A stretch of 55,681 bases of DNA, taken from Rhodospirillaceae bacterium. Its GTDB lineage: Bacteria > Pseudomonadota > Alphaproteobacteria > Rhodospirillales > Rhodospirillaceae. The DNA lies in the NCBI GenBank assembly GCA_020852595.1, contig JADZAK010000083.1, forward strand, positions 1 through 55,681. Direction: 5' to 3'. Shown in pieces: positions 17,562 through 26,058 of this stretch; the stretch's first letter is position 1, and every line of letters starts with the position of its first letter. The notes under the pieces are model-generated. The model was not told the origin of the DNA, did no database searches, and saw only the letters and a program-made list of their open reading frames with translations. The translations under genes were made by a program, and so were the position numbers.

Positions 17562-19364
17562 TCAAGCGGCGACCGCCGCGCTGAAGAGTTCGTCTTCCAT
17601 GTCCATGATGGTTTCGCCGCCGGCGAGAATGGTCGACAGCAGCGCGCCGGTTTGGGGCAGCAGCTTGGTCACATAGAACCGCGCCGTCTTGATCTTGCCC
17701 TTGTAGAAGCCCGTCGGATCGTCGCCTTCCTTGCTGAAGGCGAGTTTCGCCATTTTGGCCCACATGTAGCCGACCGAGACATAGCTGAGCAGTTTGAGCA
17801 GGTCGCTCGACGCCGCGCCGGCTTCGTTCGGATTGCCAAGGCCCTTTTGCGCCACCGCGCCGACGGCCTGCTGCAAACGGCCGAAGGCTTTGGCGAGGTT
17901 CAAGACGATCTCTTCCATCTTCGGGTCGGCGGCATTCTCTTCGATGAACGCCTGCACCGGATGGAAGAAGGCGCGCATGTAGCGGCCGTAGTGGGCGGTC
18001 ATCTTGCGGCCGACGAGGTCCAGGGCCTGAATGCCGTTGGTGCCTTCGTAGATCTGCGTGATGCGGGCGTCGCGCACATATTGCTCCATGCCGTGCTCGC
18101 GGATGTAGCCGTGGCCGCCGTAGATCTGCACGCCGATATTGGCGTTGTCGAAGCCGATATCGGTGCCGAAAGCCTTCACGACCGGGGTCAGGAACTGGAT
18201 CAGGTCGTCGTGGCGCGTGCGCTCCTCCTCGGTCGCGGCCTTCTCGGCCATGTCCTGGCTGGTGGACACCCACATCACCAGGGCGCGCATGCCTTCGGTG
18301 AGCGCCTTCATGGTGAGCAGGTTCTTGCGCACGTCCGGATGCACGATCAGCGGATCGGCGGGCTTTTCGGGGAACTTCGCGCCTTTCAGCGCGCGGCCCT
18401 GCAGACGCTCGCGGGCGTACAGGAGCCCGCCCTGATAGGCGGCTTCCGAGAGGCCGAGGCCCTGGACGCCGACGCCCAGCCGCGCAGTGTTCATCATGGC
18501 GAACATGGCGCGCATGCCCTTGTGTTTCTCGCCCACGAGCCAGGCCTTGGCGTTGTCGAAGTTGATGACGCAGGTGGCCGAGGCCTTGATGCCCATCTTG
18601 TGTTCGATGGACCCGCAGGACGCGCCGTTGCGCGGACCGACGCCGCCGTCGTCCTTGGGCAGGAATTTCGGGCAGATGAACAGGCTGATGCCTTTAATGC
18701 CCGGCGGCGCGTCCGGAAGGCGCGCCAGCACCAGGTGCACGATGTTCTGCGTCAGGTCGTGTTCGCCGGCGGAGATGAAAATCTTGGTGCCGGTGAGGTG
18801 GTAGCTGCCGTCGGCTTGCGGGTCGGCCTTGGTGCGTACGAGGCCGAGGTCCGTGCCGCACTGCGGCTCGGTGAGGCACATGGTGCCGCTCCAGCTGCCG
18901 TCGGCGAATTTCGGCAGGTAGAGCTGCTTCTGCGCGTCCGTCCCGTAAAGCTTCAGCGCGTTGTAGGCGCCGTGGGTGAGGCCCGGATACATGCCGAAGG
19001 ACATGTTGGCCGAGCAGATCATTTCCTCGACCAGCATGTTCAGCGCCTTGGGGGCGCCCTGGCCGCCGTAGTCCTGATCGGCGCCGAGGCCGGTCCAGCC
19101 GCCGGCGGTGAACTGATCGTAGGCTTCCTTGAAGCCCTTGGGCGTGCGCACCACGCCGTTCTCGAAGGTGCAGCCCTCCTCGTCGCCGGAGCGGTTGATG
19201 GGGAAAAGGACCTCCTGCGAGATCTTCGCGGCTTCCTCGAGCACGGCGTCCACCACGTCGGGGCTGAAGTCCGCGTAACCCGGGAGCTTCTGCAGGTCGT
19301 CGCCGTTGAACAGTTCGCGGTACACGAACTTCATGTCGCGCAAGGGGGCGGTGTAGACGGCCAT
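17562..19364 (-). CDS. Acyl-CoA dehydrogenase (FadE-type, about 600 residues)
   Basis: A flavoprotein that introduces the 2,3 double bond into acyl-CoA, the first step of beta-oxidation. The order is an N-terminal domain, a middle beta domain with MCLTEPQCGTDLGLVRTKA and GTKIFISAGEHD, and C-terminal helices with IYEGTNGIQALDL. An extra C-terminal domain of about 130 residues is typical of the 600-residue AidB/DMSP-lyase-like group used for longer acyl chains. The start is the ATG at 19364, because gaggagat precedes it at the right distance and overlaps the stop of the upstream gene; the open frame extends 18 codons further without support. It is in the same run as fadA and the HCDH/ECH fusion, so it probably supplies that pathway. 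Confidence 0.94.
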   Translation of the reverse strand: MAVYTAPLRDMKFVYRELFNGDDLQKLPGYADFSPDVVDAVLEEAAKISQEVLFPINRSGDEEGCTFENGVVRTPKGFKEAYDQFTAGGWTGLGADQDYGGQGAPKALNMLVEEMICSANMSFGMYPGLTHGAYNALKLYGTDAQKQLYLPKFADGSWSGTMCLTEPQCGTDLGLVRTKADPQADGSYHLTGTKIFISAGEHDLTQNIVHLVLARLPDAPPGIKGISLFICPKFLPKDDGGVGPRNGASCGSIEHKMGIKASATCVINFDNAKAWLVGEKHKGMRAMFAMMNTARLGVGVQGLGLSEAAYQGGLLYARERLQGRALKGAKFPEKPADPLIVHPDVRKNLLTMKALTEGMRALVMWVSTSQDMAEKAATEEERTRHDDLIQFLTPVVKAFGTDIGFDNANIGVQIYGGHGYIREHGMEQYVRDARITQIYEGTNGIQALDLVGRKMTAHYGRYMRAFFHPVQAFIEENAADPKMEEIVLNLAKAFGRLQQAVGAVAQKGLGNPNEAGAASSDLLKLLSYVSVGYMWAKMAKLAFSKEGDDPTGFYKGKIKTARFYVTKLLPQTGALLSTILAGGETIMDMEDELFSAAVAA

Positions 19365-19374
19365 GGCTATCTCC

Positions 19375-19977
19375 TCACTTCCGTTCCAAGACGATGTCGT
19401 TGGTAATCTGCCAAACACGATTTGTGTCTCTCACCGCGGCGCGGATCAGGAACCGGTCCGGATCCTTCGCCTGGCCGGCGAGATGGTCTTCCTTGATCAT
19501 CGGGTCGCCTTCGAACCAGAGTTCGAAGACGCGCGGCTGAAAGCCGTCGGCCTGCACCACGAAGTGCACATGCGCCGGCAGGGTCAGTCCGGGGTAGGCC
19601 GCCGGACGCACGCCGCCGTAGACATAACGGCCCACGGCGTCGGTGCGCATGTAAGCGTGCAAGCGCGGGTTCTCGCCGCCGAAGCCGGGGCGCGGTTCCG
19701 TGGTGTTGTAACGGCCGTCCGCGTCGGTGTGATAAATGTACACCGATGCATTGGGGATCGGCTTCTTGTCCCGATCCATCACCATGCCGCGCACGACCAT
19801 GCGCTCGCCTTTCTCGCTCTTCGGTGTGTTCGAAATGAAGAACGAGGAGCCTTCGGGCGCTTTATACTTTTCAAAGAACGCCTCGTCCTCGCCCGGACGC
19901 AACGCCGCGCGCGCCGGCAGCGCGGCGGCGAGCGCGGCGAGGGGGAGGCAGGTGAGAATGGCGCGGCGGGTGGTCAT
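19375..19977 (-). CDS. Intradiol ring-cleavage dioxygenase-like protein, exported
   Basis: A 200-residue protein with the beta-sandwich domain of intradiol dioxygenases. All four non-haem iron(III) ligands can be matched: Tyr90 (DGRYNT), Tyr128 (AAYPG), His136 and His138 (AHVHF). The N-terminus TTRRAILTCLPLAALAAALPARA looks like a twin-arginine or lipoprotein-like export signal, which is unusual for catechol dioxygenases but seen in a less studied secreted branch. It lacks the N-terminal dimerisation domain of catechol 1,2-dioxygenase. Its stop overlaps the ribosome site of the acyl-CoA dehydrogenase gene, so the two are co-translated. The substrate is unknown; an aromatic or lipid-peroxidation product is possible. 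Confidence 0.82.
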   Translation of the reverse strand: MTTRRAILTCLPLAALAAALPARAALRPGEDEAFFEKYKAPEGSSFFISNTPKSEKGERMVVRGMVMDRDKKPIPNASVYIYHTDADGRYNTTEPRPGFGGENPRLHAYMRTDAVGRYVYGGVRPAAYPGLTLPAHVHFVVQADGFQPRVFELWFEGDPMIKEDHLAGQAKDPDRFLIRAAVRDTNRVWQITNDIVLERK

Positions 19978-20002
19978 ATTTAGATTGTCACTTTCTTCGC
20001 CA

Positions 20003-20070
20003 CCCTCACCCCGGCCCTCTCCCGCAAGCGGGAGAGGGAGGGACCCGGCGAAGCCGGGAGGGTGAGGGGC
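20003..20070. repeat. Palindromic interspersed repeat, copy 2
   Basis: Outer arms CCCTCACCCC and GGTGAGGGG, an inner hairpin TCTCCCGCAAGCGGGAGA and a second hairpin CCCGGCGAAGCCGGG. It lies between the HCDH/ECH fusion gene stop (20075) and the dioxygenase start (19977), inside the gene run. It is a better-preserved palindrome than copy 1. Confidence 0.87.
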
Positions 20071-20074
20071 TTGT

Positions 20075-22411
20075 TTAGTTGCGCAGAGGTTTGCCCGTGT
20101 CGAGCATGTGTTCCATGCGCGCCAGGGTTTTTGCGTTCTTGGCGAGTTCGAGGAAGGCGTTGCGTTCCAGTTTGAGCAGATCCTTCTCGGTCAGTTCATC
20201 CTTGAAGTCCGTCTTGCCGCCGGTGAGCACGCCGGCCAAAGCCAGCGACACGGTTTCATCGTGCGGGGTGACCTTGCCTTGCAGCATCAGTCCCTGCAGC
20301 GCGACTTTCAGCGCCGCGACGCCGCCCGGGCCCGGAAGCGAGATCGTCTCTTCCTTCGGCGGCGCGTAGTTCTCGGCCAGCTTCAGCACCTTGGCTTTCG
20401 CGTCGGCCAGCAGGCGGTCGCGGTTCATGCTGATGCCGTCGTCCTTGCGCAGGATGCCCATTTCCTTGGCTTCGAAGGCGGACTTCGCGACCTGCGCGGT
20501 GCCGATCATTTCAAAAGCCTTGGCGACGGCCGGGACCGGACCCTTCGGCAGCTTGGGATCCTTCTTGAAGCGCAGCAGCATCTCCTTGCAGCCGCCCCAC
20601 GCCGGGATGACGCCGACGCCGACTTCCACGAGGCCGGTGTAGGTCTCCGCGTGCGCCTGAATGGCCGCGCTGTGCAGAAGGATTTCACAGCCGCCGCCGA
20701 GCGCCATGCCGAGCGGCGCCGCCACGACGGGGAAGGGCGCCTGTTTGAGCTGCATGTAGGTCTTCTGGCCGTCTTCGATCTGGGTCTCGATCTCGCTGTA
20801 GATGGCGATATTCGCCGCGAACAGCATCAGACCGATGTTCGCCCCGACGGAGAAGTTCGGACCCTCGTTATGGATGACGAGGCCTTTCCACGTCTTGTCG
20901 TTCTTGAAGAGCTTCAGGACGTCCTTGTAGCCCTGCATCGTCATCGGATCGAGGCTGTTGGCGCGCGAGGTGAACTCGAAGCAGGCCACGCCGTCGCCCA
21001 GATCCCACACCTTGGCGGACGGGTTCTTGATGATCGGCGTCGCGCCGCGTTTGACGTCCGAAAGACGCAGGACCCCCGGCGCGCGAACGACATCCTTGTA
21101 GTCGCCGGCGACGGTCAGGTACTTGAGCGCCTTGCCTTCGGTTTTATAGAAGCCGCCTTTTTCCGCGGCGAGTTTGAGGAGCGGCGGCACGGTCATTTTC
21201 TCGGCGGCCAACTTGTCGGCGAACCACTTCGCGCCGAGCTGGTCGATGAGTTCGAACGGACCGGTCTTCCAGCCGTAGCCGTCCTTCATCGCTTCATCGA
21301 CATCGACGATGGTGTCGGCGATCTCCGGGACCAGCGCGGCAGTATAGGTGAGGCCTTTGCTCGCGAGCTTCCAGGCATACCGGCCGCCCTTGTCGGCGTG
21401 CTCGACGACGCCCTTGAGGCCGCCCTTCTTGCCGGCATCGACGCTTTCAAGGCCGGACTTCACGCTCGGCGCATATTCGCCGGTCTTGAGGTTGATGCTT
21501 TCCTTGATCTTGTTCGCGCCGTCCTTGCGCAGGCGGTAGAAGCCGCCGGGGCCTTTGCGGCCGATCCAGCCGTTCTTCAGCATCGTCGTCACCACCGGAA
21601 CTTCACCGGAGATGGCGACGTAGGGGTCCGTCTTGGGCAGAAGCGAGAGCATGGACTTGGTGAGGTGCGGCATCAGGTCGATGCCGATCAGGTCCAGAAG
21701 GCCGAACACGCCGGTTTTGGGGATGCCGAACGGGCGTGAGCCCACGGCATCGGCTTCATCGATGGAAAGGCCGAGGTTCAGCGCTTCGACGACGGCATTC
21801 TGCATCCAGTAGATGCCGATGCGGTTGCCGATGAATCCCGGCGTGTCTTTCGCGACGACGACGCCCTTGCCGAGGCGGATGTCGCCGAAGTCGCGCACCA
21901 TTTGCAGCGCGTCCTTGCGGGTTTTCGGGCCGCCCACGATTTCCAGAAGGCGCATGTAGCGCGGCGGATTGAAGAAGTGGGTGATCATGAAGTCCGGCAC
22001 CATGCTTTCGGGCATGCCGGCGGTGAGTTCCTTCAAGGGGATCGTCGAGGTGTTGGACGACACCACCGAGCCTTTTTTCCGGTGCTTTTCGACCTTCTTA
22101 TAAAGGTCCTGCTTGATGTCGAGGCGCTCGATGACCGCTTCGACGATCCAGTCGCAGTCGGCGAGCAGATCGAGATTGTCCTCGAGGTTCCCCGTCGTGA
22201 TCAGGTTCGCGTTGCGTTTGGACATGAAGGGGGCCGGATCGGCCTTCTGGAGCTTCGCGACCGCGCCTTCGGCAATCGCGTTCCGGTTGGCGCCGTCCTT
22301 CGGCACGATATCGAGGAGGACGACGGGCACACCCGCATTCGTGATATGCGCGGCGATGCCCGCGCCCATCACGCCCGCGCCGATGACGGCGGCTTTTTTG
22401 ATCTCAGCCAT
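20075..22411 (-). CDS. 3-hydroxyacyl-CoA dehydrogenase / enoyl-CoA hydratase fusion
   Basis: A 778-residue bifunctional beta-oxidation enzyme. The dehydrogenase half comes first: the NAD-binding GAGVMGAGIAAHITNAG (10-26), THFFNPPRYMRL with the catalytic His, and the second helical domain with GFIGNRIG. The enoyl-CoA hydratase/isomerase half lies at about 480-690, with FSVGANIGLM and GMALGGGCEILLH forming the oxyanion holes. This order is the reverse of E. coli FadB and matches the FadN-type arrangement of Bacillus and many Alphaproteobacteria. It hydrates enoyl-CoA and oxidises the 3-hydroxyacyl-CoA. A ggagaggagat ribosome site precedes the ATG at 22411. fadA lies upstream, so the product passes directly to thiolase. 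Confidence 0.94.
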   Translation of the reverse strand: MAEIKKAAVIGAGVMGAGIAAHITNAGVPVVLLDIVPKDGANRNAIAEGAVAKLQKADPAPFMSKRNANLITTGNLEDNLDLLADCDWIVEAVIERLDIKQDLYKKVEKHRKKGSVVSSNTSTIPLKELTAGMPESMVPDFMITHFFNPPRYMRLLEIVGGPKTRKDALQMVRDFGDIRLGKGVVVAKDTPGFIGNRIGIYWMQNAVVEALNLGLSIDEADAVGSRPFGIPKTGVFGLLDLIGIDLMPHLTKSMLSLLPKTDPYVAISGEVPVVTTMLKNGWIGRKGPGGFYRLRKDGANKIKESINLKTGEYAPSVKSGLESVDAGKKGGLKGVVEHADKGGRYAWKLASKGLTYTAALVPEIADTIVDVDEAMKDGYGWKTGPFELIDQLGAKWFADKLAAEKMTVPPLLKLAAEKGGFYKTEGKALKYLTVAGDYKDVVRAPGVLRLSDVKRGATPIIKNPSAKVWDLGDGVACFEFTSRANSLDPMTMQGYKDVLKLFKNDKTWKGLVIHNEGPNFSVGANIGLMLFAANIAIYSEIETQIEDGQKTYMQLKQAPFPVVAAPLGMALGGGCEILLHSAAIQAHAETYTGLVEVGVGVIPAWGGCKEMLLRFKKDPKLPKGPVPAVAKAFEMIGTAQVAKSAFEAKEMGILRKDDGISMNRDRLLADAKAKVLKLAENYAPPKEETISLPGPGGVAALKVALQGLMLQGKVTPHDETVSLALAGVLTGGKTDFKDELTEKDLLKLERNAFLELAKNAKTLARMEHMLDTGKPLRN

Positions 22412-22442
22412 TAGAGGATCTCCTCTCCAAATTCCTTGGTTT

Positions 22443-22545
22443 CGTCATCCTTGCGGCCGCCAGGCCGCGAGGATCCAGGGGGGTGCGGTTTTAGAGAAAA
22501 CCGAAAAACCCCTGGGTCCTCGACGCTGCGCGTCAAGGACGACAC
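22443..22545. repeat. Complex palindromic repeat between fadA and the HCDH/ECH gene
   Basis: Outer arms CGTCATCCTTG and CAAGGACGAC, nested CCAGGGG/CCCCTGG, and a central CGGTTTT-agag-AAAACCG hairpin, with GC-rich side hairpins. It fills most of the 142-base gap between two co-directional genes. The arrangement resembles interspersed elements of Alphaproteobacteria ending in CGTCATCC/GGATGACG-type sequence. It is not related to the two copies at 17.5 and 20.0 kb. Confidence 0.75.
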
Positions 22546-22553
22546 CGAGTTCG

Positions 22554-23690
22554 CTAAAGCGCTTCCAATACCGTCGCGATGCCTTGCCCGCCGCCGATGC
22601 ACATGCTGGCGATGGCGTACTTCTTCTTCTCACGCTGAAGCAGCGCGGCAGCCTTGCCGGTGATGCGGCCGCCGGAGGCGCCCAGCGGATGGCCCATGGC
22701 CAGCGCGCCGCCGTCGATGTTGGTCTTGGCCGGATCGAGGCCGAGTTCCTGCATCACGGACATCGCCTGCGCGGCGAAGGCTTCGTTGAGTTCGATGAGG
22801 TCGATATCGCCGATCTTGAGGCCGGCGCGCAGCAGCGCCTTTTTCACGGCGGGGACCGGGCCGATGCCCATGATCTCCGGCGCGCAGCCCGCGACCGCGA
22901 TCGACTTGATGCGCGCGAGCGGCTTCAGGTTGTTCTTCGCGGCATACTGCTCGCTGCAGACCAGAACGGCCGAGGCGCCGTCCGTGAGGGGCGACGATGT
23001 GCCGGCCGTGACCGAGCCGGTTTCCTTGAACGCGGGTTTCAGGCCCGCAAGCGCTTCGAGGTTCGTGTCGGGGCGGATACAGCCGTCGGTATCGACCATG
23101 CCGCCTTCGCCCTTCACGGCCACGATCTCGTCCTTGAACTTGCCGGCGGCCTGGGCTTTCGCGGCGCGCCGGTGGCTTTCCATCGCGAAGGCTTCCTGCT
23201 TGGCGCGCGGGATCTGATACTTCTGCGCCAGGTTTTCCGCGGTCTCGCCCATGCCGATGTAGGCGGCGTGTCCGGTGTCGACGAGGGCCGGGTTGGGCAT
23301 GAAGTTGTAGCCGCCCATGGGAACGCGGCTCATGCTTTCGACGCCGGCGGCGATGAAGGCGTCGCCCGCGCCCAACATGATCGAACCGGCGGCCTGATGA
23401 ATGGTCTGCATGGACGATCCGCAGAAGCGGTTCACCGTGTCGCCCGCCACGCTGTTGGGAAGTCCGGCGAGGAAAGCGACGATGCGGCCCATGTTCATGC
23501 CTTGCTCGCCTTCGGGGAAGGCGCAGCCAAGCGCGATGTCCTCGATATCGTCCGGGTTCACCTTCGTGCGTTCCACGAGGCTTTTGATGACGGCGGCCGC
23601 GAGATCGTCGGGGCGCGTCTTCTTGAGCGCGCCTTTATTGGCGAGCGTGAAGGGCGAGCGGGCGTAACCGCAGATGACGACGTTGGTCAT
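22554..23690 (-). CDS. fadA: Acetyl-CoA C-acyltransferase (3-ketoacyl-CoA thiolase)
   Basis: A 378-residue thiolase that cleaves 3-ketoacyl-CoA to acetyl-CoA and a shortened acyl-CoA. The nucleophilic Cys90 is in NRFCGSSMQTIHQA, the catalytic His334 in GHPLGASGGR and the second Cys364 in CIGGGQG. Length is slightly below the 390-400 usual for the family. It sits 36 bases after the acyl-CoA ligase stop, with an aaggga ribosome site. It probably forms the beta-oxidation complex with the fusion protein encoded next. Confidence 0.95.
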   Translation of the reverse strand: MTNVVICGYARSPFTLANKGALKKTRPDDLAAAVIKSLVERTKVNPDDIEDIALGCAFPEGEQGMNMGRIVAFLAGLPNSVAGDTVNRFCGSSMQTIHQAAGSIMLGAGDAFIAAGVESMSRVPMGGYNFMPNPALVDTGHAAYIGMGETAENLAQKYQIPRAKQEAFAMESHRRAAKAQAAGKFKDEIVAVKGEGGMVDTDGCIRPDTNLEALAGLKPAFKETGSVTAGTSSPLTDGASAVLVCSEQYAAKNNLKPLARIKSIAVAGCAPEIMGIGPVPAVKKALLRAGLKIGDIDLIELNEAFAAQAMSVMQELGLDPAKTNIDGGALAMGHPLGASGGRITGKAAALLQREKKKYAIASMCIGGGQGIATVLEAL

Positions 23691-23726
23691 GGCTTTGTTC
23701 CCTTTGCCTGTATTTCGTGAACGGGT

Positions 23727-25424
23727 TCAGCCGCCGGACCTGGCGGCCTCTTCCTGTTTCAATTCCTTTTTTGAAAGCTTGCCGATCAGTGTCTTCGGCA
23801 AAACGTCTCTGAACTCATATTGGGCGGGCTGTTCGATTTTCGAGAGCTTCTCTTTCAAGAACTCGCGAATCTCCGCCTCCGTCAGCGTCATGCCGTCGCG
23901 CACCTTGATGAAGGCCTTCGGCGCTTGGCCGCGGTAGGGGTCCTCTACACCGATGACCGTGACTTCCTCGACCGCCGGATGCAGGTGGATGGCTTCCTCG
24001 ACCATGCGCGGATAGATCTTGTAGCCCGAGGCGTTGATCATGTCCTTGATGCGGTCGACGATGAAGACGTAACCGTCTTCGTCGATGTAACCCACGTCGC
24101 CGGTGTGGAAAGAGCCGTTCTTCATGACGTCCGCGGTCTCCTGCGGACGGTTCCAATAGCCCTTCATGACCTGCGGGCCGCGCACGCAGATCTCGCCTTT
24201 TTCGCCGATCCCAAGCACCCGGTCGTCGTCGAGGGCGCGGATTTCGATGATCGTGTTGGGCATCGGCAAACCGACGGAGCCCGCTTTGTTGACGCCGTGC
24301 GTGGGATTCGTGCAGACCACGGGGGAGGTTTCCGAAAGGCCGTAGCCTTCCACCACCACGCAACCGCTGCGCTCCTCGAATTCGTGTTTGACCTCGACCG
24401 GCAGCGGGGCGCCGCCGGAAATGCAGAGATTCAGCGACGTCAAATCGTAGTTCTTGGAGAGGGGCGAGGTGTTGATCGCGGTAAAGATGGTGGGCACCGC
24501 CGGAAACACGGTCGGCTTCTTCTTGTCGATTTTCTTGAGCGCGTCCTTGAGTTCGAAGCGCGGCATCATGATGATCTCGGCGCCGAGGTCCATGGCGCAA
24601 AGCAGGGCGACCGTCATCGCGAAGACGTGGAAGAACGGCAGGGCGGCCAGAAACTTCTCGTGCCCATACACAGGGTTGCCGTGCCAGCTCGCCACCATGC
24701 GCGTGTTGGCGGTGATGTTGGCGTGGGTGAGCATCGCGCCCTTCGGCAATCCCGTCGTGCCGCCGGTGTATTGAAGCACCGCGACATCTTCCTTGGGATC
24801 GAGGACGACCCGGTCGTGCCTGCCGTCGTTGTCGACGAGTTCTTCCCACCAAATCTGGCGGTCGTCTTCCTCGACGTTCGCGACGGTCGAGCGGCGGAAA
24901 AGATTGAAGAGGACCGCCGTGCCCAGCGGCAGCGCTTCCGTCATGGAGCACACCACCAGCTTGCGGATGTTGGTGTTGTTGAGCAGCGTGCGCGCCTTGG
25001 GATACATGGCGGTGAGGTCCATGGTCACCAGGATTTCCGCGCCGGAATCCTTCACCATGACTTCAAGCTCGCGCACCGCGTAGAGCGGGTTCATGTTGAC
25101 CACGATGCCGCCGGCCATCAGCACGCCAAAATAGGCCGCGATGTAATAGGGCGTATTGGGCAGGAGGAGGCCGACGCGCGTGCCCTTGGTCACGCCGAGT
25201 TTCTGAAAGCCCTTCGCGGCCTGGGCGGCCAAAGCGGCCGTTTCGGCGTACGTCCAGTGTTTGCCAAAGAAATCCATCGCCGGACGGTCCGCGAACTTCG
25301 CCGCCGCGTCGTGCAGGATGTTGAACACCGGCGCCGAAGGAAGGGGCATGTTCCAAGGCGCGAAGGCCGGATAATTCTTCAGCCAGGGATAATGCGCCCC
25401 TTGGGATGAGCCGTCTGCGTTCAT
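23727..25424 (-). CDS. fadD: Long-chain-fatty-acid--CoA ligase
   Basis: A 565-residue adenylate-forming enzyme that activates free fatty acids to acyl-CoA. The P-loop motif YTGGTTGLPKG is at about 216-226, followed by GYGLSETSPVVCTNP (adenine-binding region), GEICVRGPQVMKGYW and HTGDVGYIDEDGYVFIVDRIKDMI with the hinge. The catalytic Lys region is near the C-terminus (KTLIGKLSKKEL). It is the second gene of the minus-strand run; the SCP2 gene ends 15 bases upstream. It feeds substrate to the dehydrogenase, the hydratase/dehydrogenase fusion and thiolase downstream. Confidence 0.95.
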   Translation of the reverse strand: MNADGSSQGAHYPWLKNYPAFAPWNMPLPSAPVFNILHDAAAKFADRPAMDFFGKHWTYAETAALAAQAAKGFQKLGVTKGTRVGLLLPNTPYYIAAYFGVLMAGGIVVNMNPLYAVRELEVMVKDSGAEILVTMDLTAMYPKARTLLNNTNIRKLVVCSMTEALPLGTAVLFNLFRRSTVANVEEDDRQIWWEELVDNDGRHDRVVLDPKEDVAVLQYTGGTTGLPKGAMLTHANITANTRMVASWHGNPVYGHEKFLAALPFFHVFAMTVALLCAMDLGAEIIMMPRFELKDALKKIDKKKPTVFPAVPTIFTAINTSPLSKNYDLTSLNLCISGGAPLPVEVKHEFEERSGCVVVEGYGLSETSPVVCTNPTHGVNKAGSVGLPMPNTIIEIRALDDDRVLGIGEKGEICVRGPQVMKGYWNRPQETADVMKNGSFHTGDVGYIDEDGYVFIVDRIKDMINASGYKIYPRMVEEAIHLHPAVEEVTVIGVEDPYRGQAPKAFIKVRDGMTLTEAEIREFLKEKLSKIEQPAQYEFRDVLPKTLIGKLSKKELKQEEAARSGG

Positions 25425-25439
25425 GCGGCGAACCGGGTC

Positions 25440-25748
25440 CTACTTGTCGAGGAGGCTGGAGAGTTTCAGCGCGATCCCCTTGGAGCCGAACACCTTCAGC
25501 TTCCCCAGGGTAAAAGCAACCATAGGGTTCAGATCGCCGTTCACCAGCTTCACAAGGTTCTCGCTCGAAAGCACCAGGGTCGTCTCGGCGTCCTCGCCGT
25601 CGGGATTGGGGGTGATCTTGACCTCGCCGCCGGTGGCATCGAGCAGGATTTTTCCTTCGTCCCCCAAGTCGAACAGGACGGAGTGATTCAACTCTTTGAG
25701 CTTATCGGCCTGCGCCGACATCTCGCCCACCAGATCTTCCAGGCTCAT
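25440..25748 (-). CDS. SCP2 sterol-binding domain protein
   Basis: A 102-residue protein consisting only of a sterol-carrier-protein-2 domain: GKILLDATGGEVKITPNPDG, the ETTLVLSSENLVKLVNGDLNP helix region and AFTLGKLKVFGSKGIALKLSS, the typical SCP2 signature. Such proteins bind acyl-CoAs or lipids and may carry substrate to beta-oxidation enzymes. It is the first gene of the run. A strong ggggagg ribosome site precedes its ATG, and its promoter should lie in the intergenic region at 25749-26058. Confidence 0.9.
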   Translation of the reverse strand: MSLEDLVGEMSAQADKLKELNHSVLFDLGDEGKILLDATGGEVKITPNPDGEDAETTLVLSSENLVKLVNGDLNPMVAFTLGKLKVFGSKGIALKLSSLLDK

Positions 25749-26058
25749 ACCTACCTCCCCCGGCTTTTGATCCCATTGTCCTTTACTCCCGGCCCGGCGG
25801 GAACCCTAATTTCCAGTTTATCTTTTTTCTTCAAGACATTCCGCCCGGTTTTGTCCCCGGTCAAAGGGCGAACCTCTCGGTTGGGGTATGCAATGGGGTT
25901 CCGCGTGTTACGAGGCATGGAAAGTTCAGCTTTATCATGGCTTTAATTGACCCGTGCGGGGTTACGAGATAGCTTGGCCAAAACGAGGGCCTGTATGACT
26001 TTTGTCGGTTTTGTGAAGCGCTTCGGCGGCCGAGGCCCCCGGCCAGGACAGGGATGGG
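25749..26058. promoter_or_regulatory. Divergent promoter region between the fatty-acid gene run and the EAL-like gene
   Basis: 310 bases with no convincing gene. On the plus strand TTGACC (25947-25952) and TAGCTT (25970-25975), spaced 17 bases, form a reasonable promoter for the EAL-like gene. An AT-rich pyrimidine tract (25816-25835) may lie near the minus-strand promoter of the SCP2 gene. I see no clear FadR-type operator. Confidence 0.45.

Noticed and set aside
17652..21739. Long plus-strand frames opposite the acyl-CoA dehydrogenase and HCDH/ECH genes
   Set aside because: Antisense shadows; the minus-strand genes carry full catalytic motifs and ribosome sites.
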